Made by a program: the position numbers and the translations under genes. From Amanita rubescens (taxonomy: Eukaryota; Basidiomycota; Agaricomycetes; Agaricales; Amanitaceae), in assembly GCA_015039365.1 (NCBI GenBank), contig WION01000126.1, forward strand, positions 1 to 64,000: 64,000 nucleotides of DNA, written 5' to 3'. The notes beneath the pieces were generated by a model. The model had not been told where the DNA came from. It ran no database searches and saw only the letters and a program-made list of their open reading frames with translations. This document shows positions 47,623-59,774 of the stretch, piece after piece (the stretch's first letter is position 1; every line of letters starts with the position of its first letter).

Positions 47623-50507
47623 TCACGATCTAGTGTTATTTCCACCTGCGCTCACTCCATTCCTCGCGCTCGCACTACCCCCACCCGGACTTGATCCTCC
47701 ATCTAAGATAATAGCAGCTCTGCTCCGCGGCGACTCGAGTTCTTCATCTCCTCTCAACGTCACATCAACCTGAGACACCGCCAAAGAGCGCGATGCACTG
47801 CCCGGCCTGCTCACACCTTCGTCGATGAACCTCACTGATCGCGGTGGTGAGTCATCCCTCGCTTTCGACAACACTCTGATGCTCTGTATCCGATGATTCC
47901 GCGGGTGCCCTTCTCCAACTGCGTACTTGGGAGAAGAAGAACCCTTTGCGTGCCACGGTGCACCAGGGTAACGCAACTGCGCACTAGAAGGGCCACTTCT
48001 ACCCCGACCGTCGTCGTCGTCGGAAGGGGGTCTGTTAATAAAGCTCACTGGCTGAGAATGCGTTCTCCTCAGCGGAGCTCGCTTCCCCTTCCGTGAGGAG
48101 CCAAAGAGTCCTGCGACTCGAAGACCACTCGGCTTGGTCTTCCCAGATTTCTTCCGCGCATCAGAACTACTCGCGACTGGTGGCGTTGATGCGGAACTTT
48201 CAGCCTGCTCTTCGTCGTTACTGTAATCTGACGCCCAGTCCTCTACTCGCTGGTCAGCCAGTTTTTCAGTTTTTCGCGGGGAACCACCCTTCGGCGCCTC
48301 TGTTTTCTGGGCTGTGTCTGTTGCTCTGCCAGCGAGACTGCTAAGAGACCAGCCACTAGATCGCCGTCTAAGTTCGGGGTCATCCTCTTCTCGAACTTCC
48401 ACTTCAACCTATAGTGCGCCAGGTGAGCCACCTCGATCTCATCAAAAATCAAAATACTTACATCATCCCCGGGACCCTCTCGCCTCTCAATGATTCTACG
48501 ATGGGGCTCCTGCCACTCCATCACTTTTTCCGTACCGTCCGGCGGGAATTCTTTTCTGCTATCAATCTCCTCCCCGTCTTCCTTCTCCGCAGGACCGTCT
48601 TCGTCCATTGGCGACTTCTTAAGCGTCGCCCCGGAGCTAGTCGTAGAAGCCCGCTTAGTAGATGTTTCTACTTCTACCTTTTCATCCGCCGCCAACCTGC
48701 CTTCTTCCATCGCACTATCTCTATTAATCACGATATTCGCAGCGCCGCGCTCCACAAGCCGAGTTTGGTTGGTCCAGTCTGGTGCAGCGTGACGAGACCA
48801 GGTTCGCGAGACGGAGCGTACCCTTCGTCCTAGGGAGAATGAGGGTATGGATAGGCCGTGGATGACGATGGAACAGAGGACCATAAATGCTACTATGGGT
48901 TGAATCGTTTTCGCCAAGACCTGACCGTGGGGGTTCAGGTTTCCAGAAGCTTCGGCGTCTTGGAGTATCTGAGCGGCCAGCGTCGAGATGAATACACCAC
49001 CTATATCAAAGGCCGTCTGTGTGTGAAAAGGAGGAAAAGAGATTAGAGACTATACGCACCGACTCCCATGGGTCCAAAGTGACCGCTGAAGATTGCCTCT
49101 CGGATGGACTTCACGTCCGGTATCCACCTGTACAGAAGCACCATTACAGGAAGCCTTTTCAGCAGCAATACGAGTATGGCCACAACAATGAGCCGCCACA
49201 CGCTGAGCGTCAATGTATGATCGTTGAATTTGTCAAAAGGCATCCACGCCCCGACGAACACAAATGCTGCAATGTTGAACAGCAGATCAATAACGGAGCT
49301 AAAATTGGACTCTTCAGTTTGGCGATTGAAAAATCCGTCCCATGCAAATGTAGTACCGCATGCAAAAGAGGCCAACAGATCATCCACGCCGAGTAATGTG
49401 CATGTGCCGACCGTCAGCATCGCCAGTGATACGTATTGAGCGACGTAGGAGTGTCTGTCGATCAAGTCGTAGCGTTGGCAAAATTTCATGAGGTGTCGGA
49501 AGCCGTAACCGAGGAGCACACCAATGACAGTGCCAAGAATGATTTGATCTGTGAGTATCATTACTAGTGTCGACCAACGAAAGCAAGCGACTTACAGAGC
49601 CATAGGAGGAGGAACCAATCGCGCACTGCGACATGTATACCGGAGTCAATAATGAGGTACAGTGAGATGTAGAGGAACGGGAATGCGGCCCCGTCATTGC
49701 ATCCCGATTCTGCGGCGAGCAAATGTCTAATGTGAACCGGCACATGTTTGTCGGCCCATTTACCACCGACGACAGCCGCTGCGAGAATAGGATCAGTCGG
49801 TGTAAGGCAGGCTGCTACCGCCAAACTGCATAAAAAGGTGAGGCCCGGTATGAGCGCATATATGAGCGCGGCGGAAACAAACCAACCCTAGATTTTATTA
49901 TTATTAATCTCGCATACACTGGCGGAGCAGGGCCAAGACTCACCCAAGTCATGACCGGAACAAGTAGGAAAAATAGACTTTTCCAGTGTTTAACCATGTA
50001 AGCTTTAGGCAACTCCACTCCGATGGCAAAGACACCGATAGCCAAGACTACACGTGTGAACTCGAGCGTGATATTATTCAGTACGACGTCGGAGCCTCCA
50101 CCCCATGACCGAGGATTGAAAATGTTGGCCCCATAGGGACCTCACGATCAAAGTCAGGTCTCGCATATGGTGCATAGTGCGGCCTCCACGTACCGATAAT
50201 GACACCAAAAAGAAAAGCCCAATTAGCTTCGCCGATGTAAAGCTACATAGTGTTATGAGCGCTTCGGATGTCCCAGGTCCAACAAGGTTAAGAAATACCT
50301 TTTCTCGTAATAATAACGAAAACATGCCAAACTAGATGGTTTGAGCATCGAAAAAAAGCAAAGCCGGGAATGCTTACCAGCACTACGAAGCCTCCGAGAC
50401 TTAGGTAGGCGACGTGAGGGGTCGTGACTGAAAACTACGAGCATTCCTCTTCAGTTTTTGCGAAAATACATCATTGTCAGCAGTATACTTACTGGGTTAA
50501 ATTCCAT
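47623..50507 (-). CDS. NHA1: Plasma-membrane Na+(K+)/H+ antiporter, Nha1/Sod2 family
   Basis: Multi-exon gene beginning MEFNP at 50507. Membrane segments follow in order: FVVLFGMFSLLLREK, WAFLFGVIIGPYGANIF, VVLAIGVFAIGVELPKAYM, the ion-path helix LAVAACLTPTDPILAAAVVG, then LLAAESGCNDGAAFPFLYIS with the conserved Asn-Asp of this family. Later come LASFACGTTFAWDGFFN, NIAAFVFVGAWMPF and FMVLCSIVIHGLSIPSF. A ~450-residue hydrophilic, Ser-rich acidic C-terminal tail runs to 47623. The family exports Na+ and K+ in exchange for protons and sets cytosolic pH and salt tolerance; the tail is regulatory in yeast Nha1. Architecture and length fit well. Confidence 0.88.
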
Positions 50508-52276
50508 GCTGTCATAAAGCGTGTTTCTCGTAGCGGTTCCAGAATAGAAAGAGGCCCCGGGTAATTAGGGGCAGGCCACAGTCGCTAAAAATCCCTGGTT
50601 TGAGCTTTTAAGCGCTCAGGGAAAGGAAAAGGAGCGTTGGAGCAGGACGAAGAAGGTGACTGAATAAATAACAAAGTGGCCCAGTCCGGTTTTTTCTTTA
50701 ATGTTCCTGCCGAGAGTGTCGTATAGAATGCCGGTGATACACTGGCGGCCAGATCGGGTTATGAGTCAAGTCCATTTTTGGAAGTCCCTCTTCCCTATTC
50801 AGGTACATGCGCTCGTGGACTTGATAGGAAGTTTTGGTATTATCCGTGGGAAAGGTACCTTACTCAAACTGCCACGTGCTATAGGGCCGTAAATTATACG
50901 TCTTGTGCCACCCCTCTATTACACCACTAAAACAGTTAACAGACACCGCTGCGATAGCTGCATGGTCAACCAAACTTGAAACAAAGGGATGATCCACCGG
51001 AAAGCGCCCAAAGTGATCCCCAATCAAGATTCACAAACTTGGCCGTCACGGTTTCATGTTCCTTTTTAGATCCCTGTTCCTCTCTCGGACTCTCCACCAC
51101 ACAGAACTGGATGCGACCGGCTATTCGGACCTAGCCTACGGTTCTAGTCTACCCTAGAATCGATTGCATACAATTCATAAAAGTCAAGATACAAAAACGC
51201 ACAAAGCAACGTACACGATACCCGCAAACGGCACGCAACCCCCCTCCACTTCACACACTTTGTCGCTGCTTACAGTAAGTTTTATCATTACTCAATGGAC
51301 GTACGTCTGAATTGAATAGGACTCGATTCTAATTGGGCCTACTAGCTTCTCCCGGCCGCCCTCCGTCAATTTTAGCATACACCGAGGTCGATCAGCTGGG
51401 AAGAACATTACGACAGCGGTCATAGCACGTTCCTTTCTCGAGATGAACGCACCGCCCTTACCATCGCCTAATCTACACGTCTCCGTATCCTTGCTCCTGG
51501 GGAGCCGGTACCACTTAACTCGCTTAATATCCATTATACACAACCCAACGGTTCAAATTTCGATCAAATCGCAGCCGATTTCCAGTCCAGGCGACCTACG
51601 AGTATTTCACGAACTTTAGCACCCTCAATTTTACCCGATTCTCCTCCTACTCTTATCATAATAAAATACTACCTTCGACCGCCATAACGCCTCGAGTCGG
51701 ATCTACACGGAATGATATGTCGTCATTATCAAGGAAACCCACTGTGTGAAGCTTTCCCATGCCGTCCTCGGGCGGTAATTTGATAGCCTCGAGCTTCTCC
51801 ATTCCTCCCTTCACTCATGCTTTCACCCATCGAAGCTGTGACAGCTCCAGACGCTTGATCGGCCTACAAGGCCTGGAGCGCCACGCAAATGCTACCCCGC
51901 TCCACAGTGGGGTGCCTGCACCAATCCCTGGTGAAGATGTCGCCATTCATACTTGCCAGCACATCCTAGCCCTGTTCCTTGGCATCACGACTTGGTCACT
52001 TATGGCCTCGGCTATTATATTACAACACGTCAAGTGCACTATTGGCACAAGATATCTGCCACCTGTACCTGTCCCTTTTCCCAGATTATCGATCATCCTT
52101 CTATCTTATCCCACCGCGGTGGCTTTGGTGACATTCTTGTACATAACCACATAGCCAAAAGCACGTCGTACAGCTATTGGCCAATGCAATATATTCAGAA
52201 TGAAATTAAGCTTGCGATAACAACTAAGGCACACTTACATTCCACGCATGTCCGGTATCACACGCCATCCTTGTCT
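50508..52276. other. Long intergenic region, no gene supported
   Basis: About 1.8 kb without a defensible gene. Plus-strand frames at 51760-52480 are open but have no domain and run into the APC2 gene on the other strand. Confidence 0.5.
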
Positions 52277-55200
52277 CTATCGATGGAGCTTCCATATTCC
52301 GTCCCGTACCGTAAGCAGTCCCTCTCTCCTGGCGGCTTCCAAGAACACGCCAAGCTGCTCTATGGTCTGATCGTACCCAGGGACTATTCTGAGCATGGAT
52401 TGTATTCTGTCTACTGGAAGCGCTCCAAGATTCGTAAGCATGCCTTCGATAAACTGTCATCGCGATATGTTTGCCAAGCCATCTAATGGGGAAAATGTAT
52501 CGCACCTTCCAATATACTCTCATTTTCTCCGCTTGCTGTTGCTGGGCGCTTGCTACTGGTGGAACTTCAGGTGTCACGGGAACTATGCCAAGAGTCAGGA
52601 GATATGACAGCGCATGAAGGAACGTGAACATACCAGCTCTTCTTTCCCTTGGCTCGGCAGAGGGCTCCTCAGCCATCTCCAAAAGACGAAACGTATCCTC
52701 GGTGTCTTCCTTCAGAACACCCAGATCGACCCAAGTGATCAGGGATTTGAGCGCAGCACTCCTATCGACAGATCCAACAGCTTCTATGAGTTCATCCATA
52801 GACCAGACCGCTGTGATGTGGAATGTCAGTCATAGTCACGCTATCGTGGACACGATAACAACCCACGCTTTTGAGAGAAGAGCTCAATAAAGGCAGCTTC
52901 CAGTGGTGGCACTGTGGCCTCAATGGTTCGATCACCCAGGTGCAACTCCAGTTGCATCGTACCCAACGGCGGAAGCCATCTGAGTCTTTTGTCTGGTTTA
53001 AACTTTTGGAACTGACGAGCGTATTCATCTTGTAACCTACACCAATTAATCACGATCATCAACAAATCACCAATTTGACTCACTCTTGAAACTGACCGGG
53101 CATAACCAAATCGCCTGTCTTCAGGGTGGGCCAGAATTGACGTGATATTACGGTAGGGTGGACAACGGACTACCATGGGTCAGTATCAATACAATTCGAG
53201 CAATGCCAAATGTACGCACCGAATTTTGTGATTGTACATGTGTATCAATACGCTTCGAGTCGGACATATCTTTGAGCATAACTTCGCAAACTTGTAAAGC
53301 TGCTTCCCCAAATCGAATTCTCAGAATCTCAATGTTTTTCCGCTGAAGTCGCCGTCAACATCTGTGCCTCAGTCACAGTCATGGCAACGTACCTCCTTGT
53401 CGATCTTCTCGGCATCATTGTCTGTTACTGCTAATAACCGTTGCGCCAACAAAACTTGCAGCTCCTTGACAAACAGGTCTTTTGAGTCATATATGCTTAC
53501 AAGCGTGCTGATGATGTCACTGGGCTTGTTTGTCCTGAACTCTGCAACGAAGGCTAAGAAACTACCATATGGGGTTGATTTCCAGTCATACCTGGTCCAG
53601 CGTCGACAGGCTCGGGCTCCCAATTTGGATCACTGTAATCATCGATGTCGGTTTGCTGCAGGGGCTGTATTGGCTCGTTCTCATCTATAAGAGAATCCCC
53701 AGTATCATCATCTCCGACCAGGTTCGAGACAATGCAGCGTATTGTGTCTGGTCGCTCCCTGTCTATTTTCAGTATCTACTTTGCAAGGAAATCGATTACC
53801 TACCGGAGATAACGACGAATGGGATCTGCGATTTTGAATAATAGAACACCCGGAGGATCTACCACTCGTAAACATTTAATAGTAGCAACGTATTGGGACA
53901 GGATAAGCTTTGTATCAGCTCCAGGGTGAAGAAGTCGTCTACGGTTTCTGATTAAAGCAACGTTAGTTGTGAAGACCTCACGATAAAATATATGCTTACG
54001 CTTTCCTCAGCGATTGCACCAAGGCCGCTCGCTGATCGACACGCTGCAAGCACTCCTGCAGCCCATGTGAATACATGCGTAATACAAGGGCGTGGGCTCA
54101 CTTTCAAATCCTGTAAGGCGCCCATCGAGTCGGGGAAGTCTATGATGATGTCAAATATCTCCTTTGTCCTGTACGATGATTAATACATACACACTATACA
54201 CAAGATTTCCTCTGAGCTGACCGTAAGTCACAAAGCGTTTTATTCATGTGAAACTCGAAGCGAGAGCCAACCCCTTGTAACAGATGCCGGACTTCTTCCG
54301 CTGGGGGGAAAGAATTGACCATAAGCATCGAACGAGAATAAGTGAACGAAGTACGAACTCGTTTGTGCATGCCGAGCGTAAGTGACAAGCATCCATGGGA
54401 TCATTTTATCCGCCATCCAATTTTTTAGGTCCGCCAATACGGGTTTCGCCCATTGCCCTGCACAGGTTGAGAGGACATGCGCTTCTATATGCTCATAACC
54501 GACGCTAGCGATGATCGAATCATATCGATCCATCAAGCCAAGCATTTCGGCTGCATTCCAAAATTGCTCGCTGGAAGCGATGTTTATTTTGGCATCCGGG
54601 TCCGAGGAGGGGAGAGTTGAGGCGCAAAGAGCTTTGAAGGCAGGGGGGAATGTAGGTGGCAGGATTGAATATAGGTTGGTTTGAAATTTTAAGGTATATG
54701 CGGATAAACATATGTTTCCTAGGCTGTCGAAATGATTGATCTCAGTATATGCCCGCAACGACAACGGAAATGAACATACTCTGAAGGTGGGGCCCACGCC
54801 TTGTACCACTCCAACACTTTCATTAGCAACTGGTTTATGACTGCAGGTTCTGATGTCCTCTGCGTTGGTTAATCGATTGGTCGCCTAGAATGATTATGAA
54901 TTCACGTACATCGTACTCGGACATGTACTGTTGAACATCATGTTCCACTAGATGAAAGCTGCACTGCAAATCGTCTATGCTTGTACGTCATTGGGAATAC
55001 CAATCGCTAAACGGTATTATTACTTACTGAGGAACGTTTCCAATAATGCGGGCAATCTATGACACCTAATGATAATCTGCAGGGCCGCTCTGAAATCGTC
55101 CACATCTATCTTGCGCATACATCAACTGCTCAGTGCTATGGGAGAAAGAATATTTGGCTTACTATACGTATTGGACCCTGCAGCGGGTGAGTTTACATCC

Positions 55201-55397
55201 TTTGGCTTTAAGTACTCCGTCGCCAACCTCCATGCCTAGGAAGTGAGGATCAGTTGTATGCCACTCAAAGTACCAACAAAGCGCGCTACCTGACTAAAAG
55301 CCATGAGACCAGATATTCCTGGTTCGCCTCGGTTAAGTCGCGAGAATGCATACTGCCATTTAGCTGCGACTTGCGAGCGCAACGCGTCGGTCGCCAT
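52277..55397 (-). CDS. APC2: Anaphase-promoting complex subunit 2 (cullin-like)
   Basis: Multi-exon gene starting MATDALRSQVAAKW at 55397. The cullin-homology part is plain: YLRDRPDTIRCIVSNLV, WKSTPYGSFLAFVAEF, DIISTLVSIYDSKDLFVKEL, QVLLAQRLLAV, RNIEILRIRFGEAALQVCEV and MQLELHLGDRTIEATVPP. The last exon encodes the APC2 C-terminal winged-helix region (FIEGMLTNLGALPVDRI, then RREGLLTVRDGIWKLHR) and stops at 52277. APC2 pairs with the RING subunit APC11 to form the catalytic core of the anaphase-promoting complex, the ubiquitin ligase that triggers anaphase. Many short introns are present, normal for the phylum. Confidence 0.9.
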
Positions 55398-55911
55398 AAA
55401 TTTCGTGCTTGGCAATGACAACAATGTTACGAAACTGGTCACGTCACGTCACACCACTTTGATCCGACGACAAACTCTAGAGCTAACCTGCTACAAGACG
55501 AGGGACAAGCTGGGACAAACCGCCTTGCATAAAAGTAAAACAATAATAATTATAACTGCAGTGGTGGTACAAATTTAACAGACGACAAATCCAACAGCAA
55601 TTACACCCGCATCTGGGATTGTACAATGTAATCACACATGACTAAAACACAACACGAGCCAGCGAATAAGCCACGCTGGTTCACGTTACCAGAGCAACTG
55701 TTGTAAAATCAGCGAACAAGGTGAAGAACTGTTAAAGCCCATAGTCGATACCGTGACATCTTCTTCATGCGTATCGGGACGATATTGGTGACGGGTATGA
55801 AAAACAAAGGGAACAAATTTGAAAAACATAACCTGTTGTTAAAAAGAAACATTGAGCTCAACCTGACCTCGTGAATTGACGAGAAATTCTTACCATTAGT
55901 CGATCGTGAGC
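55398..55911. other. Intergenic region
   Basis: This holds the APC2 upstream region and the 3' flank of the SH3 gene. No gene is seen. Confidence 0.5.
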
Positions 55912-57534
55912 TCATAAAGCTCTAGCAATATTTGCATCTAAATCTTCTGCACTGCTAACCCTCTTCTGGGCTATAAAGTCAGGCAGATCCTGATCAGCGT
56001 TTCTCAAACACTCGATCGGAATTAGTCCTTGGTCAAATTCGTCGACTGCCCTTGCCTTCCCTTTCTTGTCTACAGGAGGAGGAATTTTCTGAACCAGGGT
56101 CCAGCCGTCGTCAAACGTTTGCAGTATCCTAACTCTGTCGCCGGCCGCTACAATCAATTCATCCTGTAGTGTCGGCTTGAAAGGCCTCCGAATCACTTCG
56201 ATATCCGCAACAGCGGGTTGCGTGGCTACGGTGGCTGCTATCGGATCGGCGAATGGGTTTACCTCTTCCACCACCGAGGGATGCTCGGCTGTATCCGACA
56301 ACCGGACATCCGAGACCTGATCTTCTGGCTTCCTGTTAGCTTCAGATGGCGGCCTCGGGAATGAATACAATTCTGAAGGAGAAAATGGGCGAACGGACAT
56401 TGGACTGCCGATTGCCCTGTTGTCTTGGCTAATTGGAGGAAGGAACAAGTATTGCGCATTGGGATCACTCGCCGTGCTGTTTTTACTGCCGGCAGAGTTC
56501 CTCTTGCTATTCGTGTTCGTTGTGTAAGAATTCATGTCCAAGCCTAAGATGAGACCCTCCCCGCGGATCTCAGCCATTGGCGGCATCGGTGGCAATAACG
56601 CATCGAAATTCGGGATATGCGGAGACTGGTCAAATGTTGTTCCGAAACTACTTCGTGCCGATCGTGTCCCAGCTGCGGTACCCGTCTTCCTACTAGCAAT
56701 GGAGCCGAACCTGGAGCTCCCGTTATCGCCGTGGGGTGTCGTACTGGCAAATCCTTGGCCATACCACTGCTGCCTACGTTTGACACGACGCGCAATAGCA
56801 CGTCTGCGCAGCACGACAACAAGTGTGGCCAGTCCAACGATCAACAACGTGATCACTATCCCAGCAACGCCACCGGAAGACAGACCATGGCTCCGGCTCA
56901 GCGTGCTCATACTATGGCCGTCGGTACCGTTGTTTTCCCCGCCCGAATTTCCTGTACCGGTAGCCACACTCGATCGACCTTGAGTGGACATAGCGGCTGG
57001 GACACCATTTGGTGATGTCGATGTGGCAGAATCTTGAATAAATAAAGTTGTCGAAGAACCTGAGCCCGCATTCGCAACTCCAGGGAGCGAACTACTAGCC
57101 GTGTCACCGGTGGATTGGGACGCGTCCGTTGCACCAGCAGGTCCAGGGGCGGGTGTGCTTGTAGGGCTGATACTGCTTCCTCCGCTTCCAGGGTTGCTCG
57201 CTCCACTGCTGCTGGTTGGAGTGGTTCCGCTATCTCCTCCACCGGTACTGCTTCCGCCTCCATTCCCACTACTACCTCCGCCTCCACTTCCATTACCTCC
57301 ACTGCCTCCGCCATTGCCACTCGCGATACCTCCACTGCCAGACGTCGGTGATGGAGGTGTAGCAGAGGTTGTCGGCGTCTGTAGGTTGGGAATGATTACA
57401 GGACCAGGGAGCTGAGTAGCGACCTGGAGAGGTGAAAGGGGTGCAGGTTTGGTATGCTTGTTGGGTTCGCGTTCTTCCAACGCTTTCGGAATACGCTTCA
57501 CGCGTGCATGGTCCGCAGACCTTCGTCTTGACAT
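55912..57534 (-). CDS. Single-pass membrane protein with C-terminal SH3 domain
   Basis: One exon of 540 codons. The N-terminal third is Pro/Ser/Thr- and Gly-rich, with a long Gly-Ser-Asn low-complexity run at residues ~65-130. A membrane span (VAGIVITLLIVGLATLVVVL) at about residues 225-245 is followed by RRRAIARRVKRR. The cytoplasmic part has a proline/serine linker with VNPFADP-type motifs and an SH3 domain near residues 435-510 (RRPFKPTLQDELIVAAGDRV, DDGWTLVQK, QGLIPIECL). This layout resembles Fus1-type fungal membrane SH3 proteins. An extra upstream exon carrying a signal peptide is possible. Function is inferred only from layout. Confidence 0.8.
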   Translation of the reverse strand: MSRRRSADHARVKRIPKALEEREPNKHTKPAPLSPLQVATQLPGPVIIPNLQTPTTSATPPSPTSGSGGIASGNGGGSGGNGSGGGGSSGNGGGSSTGGGDSGTTPTSSSGASNPGSGGSSISPTSTPAPGPAGATDASQSTGDTASSSLPGVANAGSGSSTTLFIQDSATSTSPNGVPAAMSTQGRSSVATGTGNSGGENNGTDGHSMSTLSRSHGLSSGGVAGIVITLLIVGLATLVVVLRRRAIARRVKRRQQWYGQGFASTTPHGDNGSSRFGSIASRKTGTAAGTRSARSSFGTTFDQSPHIPNFDALLPPMPPMAEIRGEGLILGLDMNSYTTNTNSKRNSAGSKNSTASDPNAQYLFLPPISQDNRAIGSPMSVRPFSPSELYSFPRPPSEANRKPEDQVSDVRLSDTAEHPSVVEEVNPFADPIAATVATQPAVADIEVIRRPFKPTLQDELIVAAGDRVRILQTFDDGWTLVQKIPPPVDKKGKARAVDEFDQGLIPIECLRNADQDLPDFIAQKRVSSAEDLDANIARAL

Positions 57535-58877
57535 CCACAGACCTGAATTATATTTTTTTGTGCAAAAAGTTGATCAAGAGAATGTTAGAGTAGAAAAGAG
57601 TGTAAGATGTTCTGCGAGGAAGCGAAGCGCGATTACAAGCGTGACCACCTGAACATGTACAGCGAAAATATGAGAGAGAGAGGAGAACAACGGAGACTAC
57701 TGATGCGACACATATCCTTGATTCGCACAAACAACTTCCTGACAACGATAATTGATCGTTTGCGTTCCCTTATGGGGGAAGTTTTTATATCTTAGGCTTC
57801 CAGTTGTTCACACGGATTCCTGGCTACCCCTGAGCGGACCGCCGGACATGGGAACGCAGGGGAGCCAAGGGGAGCACTCTAACTACTATCATTCTCCCGT
57901 TTCATATATTATTCGGCACCGCTAGCCATTTGTTCGCTATATAACTTGAAGCACCATCACCACAAGCGTCAGCAATAAGGCATGGCGCACCTTTGAAAGA
58001 CTTGCTGCGCTCGGCATATGGGATCAACGAGTAGCAGTTCCACGCGACGTCCTCACTAAGTAAGACGCGCTCCACACTAGAGCAGGCGCTAGCATTAGCG
58101 CGCAATGCTTCTCTAGCCTCTGTTCGCATCAAGGCATTTTTTCCGCAGATACAAACCTTTAAATTTCACTTTCTATTGTTGAGCCTCAACTGCCTAAACT
58201 CTCAAGCTTCCCGGTTCGACATATGGACTCCAGGCCGTGGGACTGAGACCTTATCTCTGGCCAGCTGCTCACCATGGCAACACCCTCTTATTAGTTCTGA
58301 GCGACGGACTGATGCCCAATGCCAAATACCCTAGTGTACTTCAAATTCGCAGGGCACAACAGGCTAAGTGTCACCGCTCTGGCATTTTCGAATAGGCTAT
58401 GAGAAGGCCAAGCGGTAAACGACGCGCTAGTGTGGAGCATGATAGTGCACTGCCACACTTCCGCAGATCACGGATGTTTTTCGGACGCATGTGAACCCCA
58501 TAGAACGTTTCTGATTCAGCCATGCTTGGCGACGACCTCTAGGTGGAGCTCTCAGTTGGCTTACCAGTCTCCATGTGCATCCATTACTCCGCTGGCGGGT
58601 GATCTCCAAGTACACGCACCCTTCTGATCTTTCAAAAAATCCTAGGATCCTCATTATTGGCTGTTTTCGGGCACATATTCCATTCTTCCAAAGCGGTTAG
58701 CGACGAGCGTGTATAGTCACACTTGCACGCCGCGGACTTATAACGGCGCGCAAAGGAAAAACAAATCAAGATCTTGACATGACAATGATCTTGGCATCGG
58801 ACGATGGTATTCCGATCTACGAACCAACAAGGCACTCTACTGCTTTCAAAACCCCCTATTCTTCAATTTATTGGAGT
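57535..58877. other. Intergenic region, no gene seen
   Basis: No frame here has supporting features. Confidence 0.5.
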
Positions 58878-59655
58878 TCAACGCTGCTGGTTGAGGGTCT
58901 TATAATCGATATTGAACCGTTGATGGTTCTCGTTGAGGTGTTGTTGATTCACAATGAAACCGTGATGATTCTGATTCAGCTCTCGATAGTTCTCGTTAAG
59001 CCATCGTTCACTATCGTTAAGATGGACATAACCCGGCGCGTTGAGATCTCGATGATTCTGAACGAGTACTTGAGAGCTTTCGTTCGTCTGTCGATACTCT
59101 TCATTGAGCTGCTGATAATTTCGATTAAGCTGCTCATAACTTTCATGGAGTTGCTCGTATTTTCTATGGAGTTGTTGGTAGCTCTGGCTGCTCCGTTCGA
59201 GATCATGTACGATCTGGCCCAGTTGTGCCGTGATGCGCTGGAAATCATTTGCGCTACCACCCGGCCCAGCCCGAGTTCCACTACCGCCTGTTGTGTACGC
59301 TGCCTATGCTCAACACGATGTTTCCGAAACATAATAAAATGAGTGAACTGACGTATTCCCGCGTGAGCTGCAGTGACTTGAGCGTGGTACTTGCTTGCGT
59401 TTGCAAGATCGGTATTGCTCATTTGTCTACGCACTGATTACAAGACTTAGAATGACGAAAGTTTACAGAGTCAAATTACGTGCAATTGTAGTGTTCAACG
59501 TTCCTAAGGTAGCGTATTGCGGCGGCAACGTCATCATCGGTGGGTGGGGCACGAGGTGGGCTTGGATATATGGAATGATCAGGTAAAAAATCGGGTTTTG
59601 GAGGGAGCTCGATTGGAAGTAATGGTGATCTCTCTTGAGACGACACGTTTGCCAT
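58878..59655 (-). CDS. Small coiled-coil protein with Tyr/Leu heptads
   Basis: Three exons (59480-59655, 59353-59426, 58878-59299) join in frame to give about 223 residues beginning MANVSSQERSPLLPIELPP. The junctions use the TAG acceptor before ACAAATG and the CAG acceptor before CGTAC; no other choice keeps the frame open. After a Gly-rich linker the protein forms regular heptads such as SYQQLHR, KYEQLHE, SYEQLNR and NYQQLNE, a strong coiled-coil pattern rich in Gln and Asn. Later, looser repeats (LNENYRELNQNHH) carry on to the stop. I do not recognise a family; it may be a structural or scaffold protein. The last exon has no in-frame ATG, so simple gene finding would miss it. Confidence 0.65.
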
Positions 59656-59774
59656 AGAATTTCCGAAAACGACGGACAATACGGGTGAAAACGCGATATT
59701 AGAATAGATAGTACAAGTAAACAAAGGGCAAGCCGCGAGGTGAAAGAAGGGTGAGGCCAGCATCCCATTCACTA

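Noticed and set aside
51759..52486. Possible plus-strand gene with hydrophobic stretches
   Set aside because: The end overlaps the conserved APC2 last exon, and no domain or start context supports it.
55912..57015. Plus-strand frames within the SH3 gene region
   Set aside because: They mirror the Gly/Ser-rich coding sequence of the minus strand and have no features of their own.
59500..59530. rRNA-like word (cctaaggtagcg)
   Set aside because: It resembles a conserved large-subunit rRNA string but no surrounding rRNA sequence is present. It is part of the first exon of the coiled-coil gene on the other strand.
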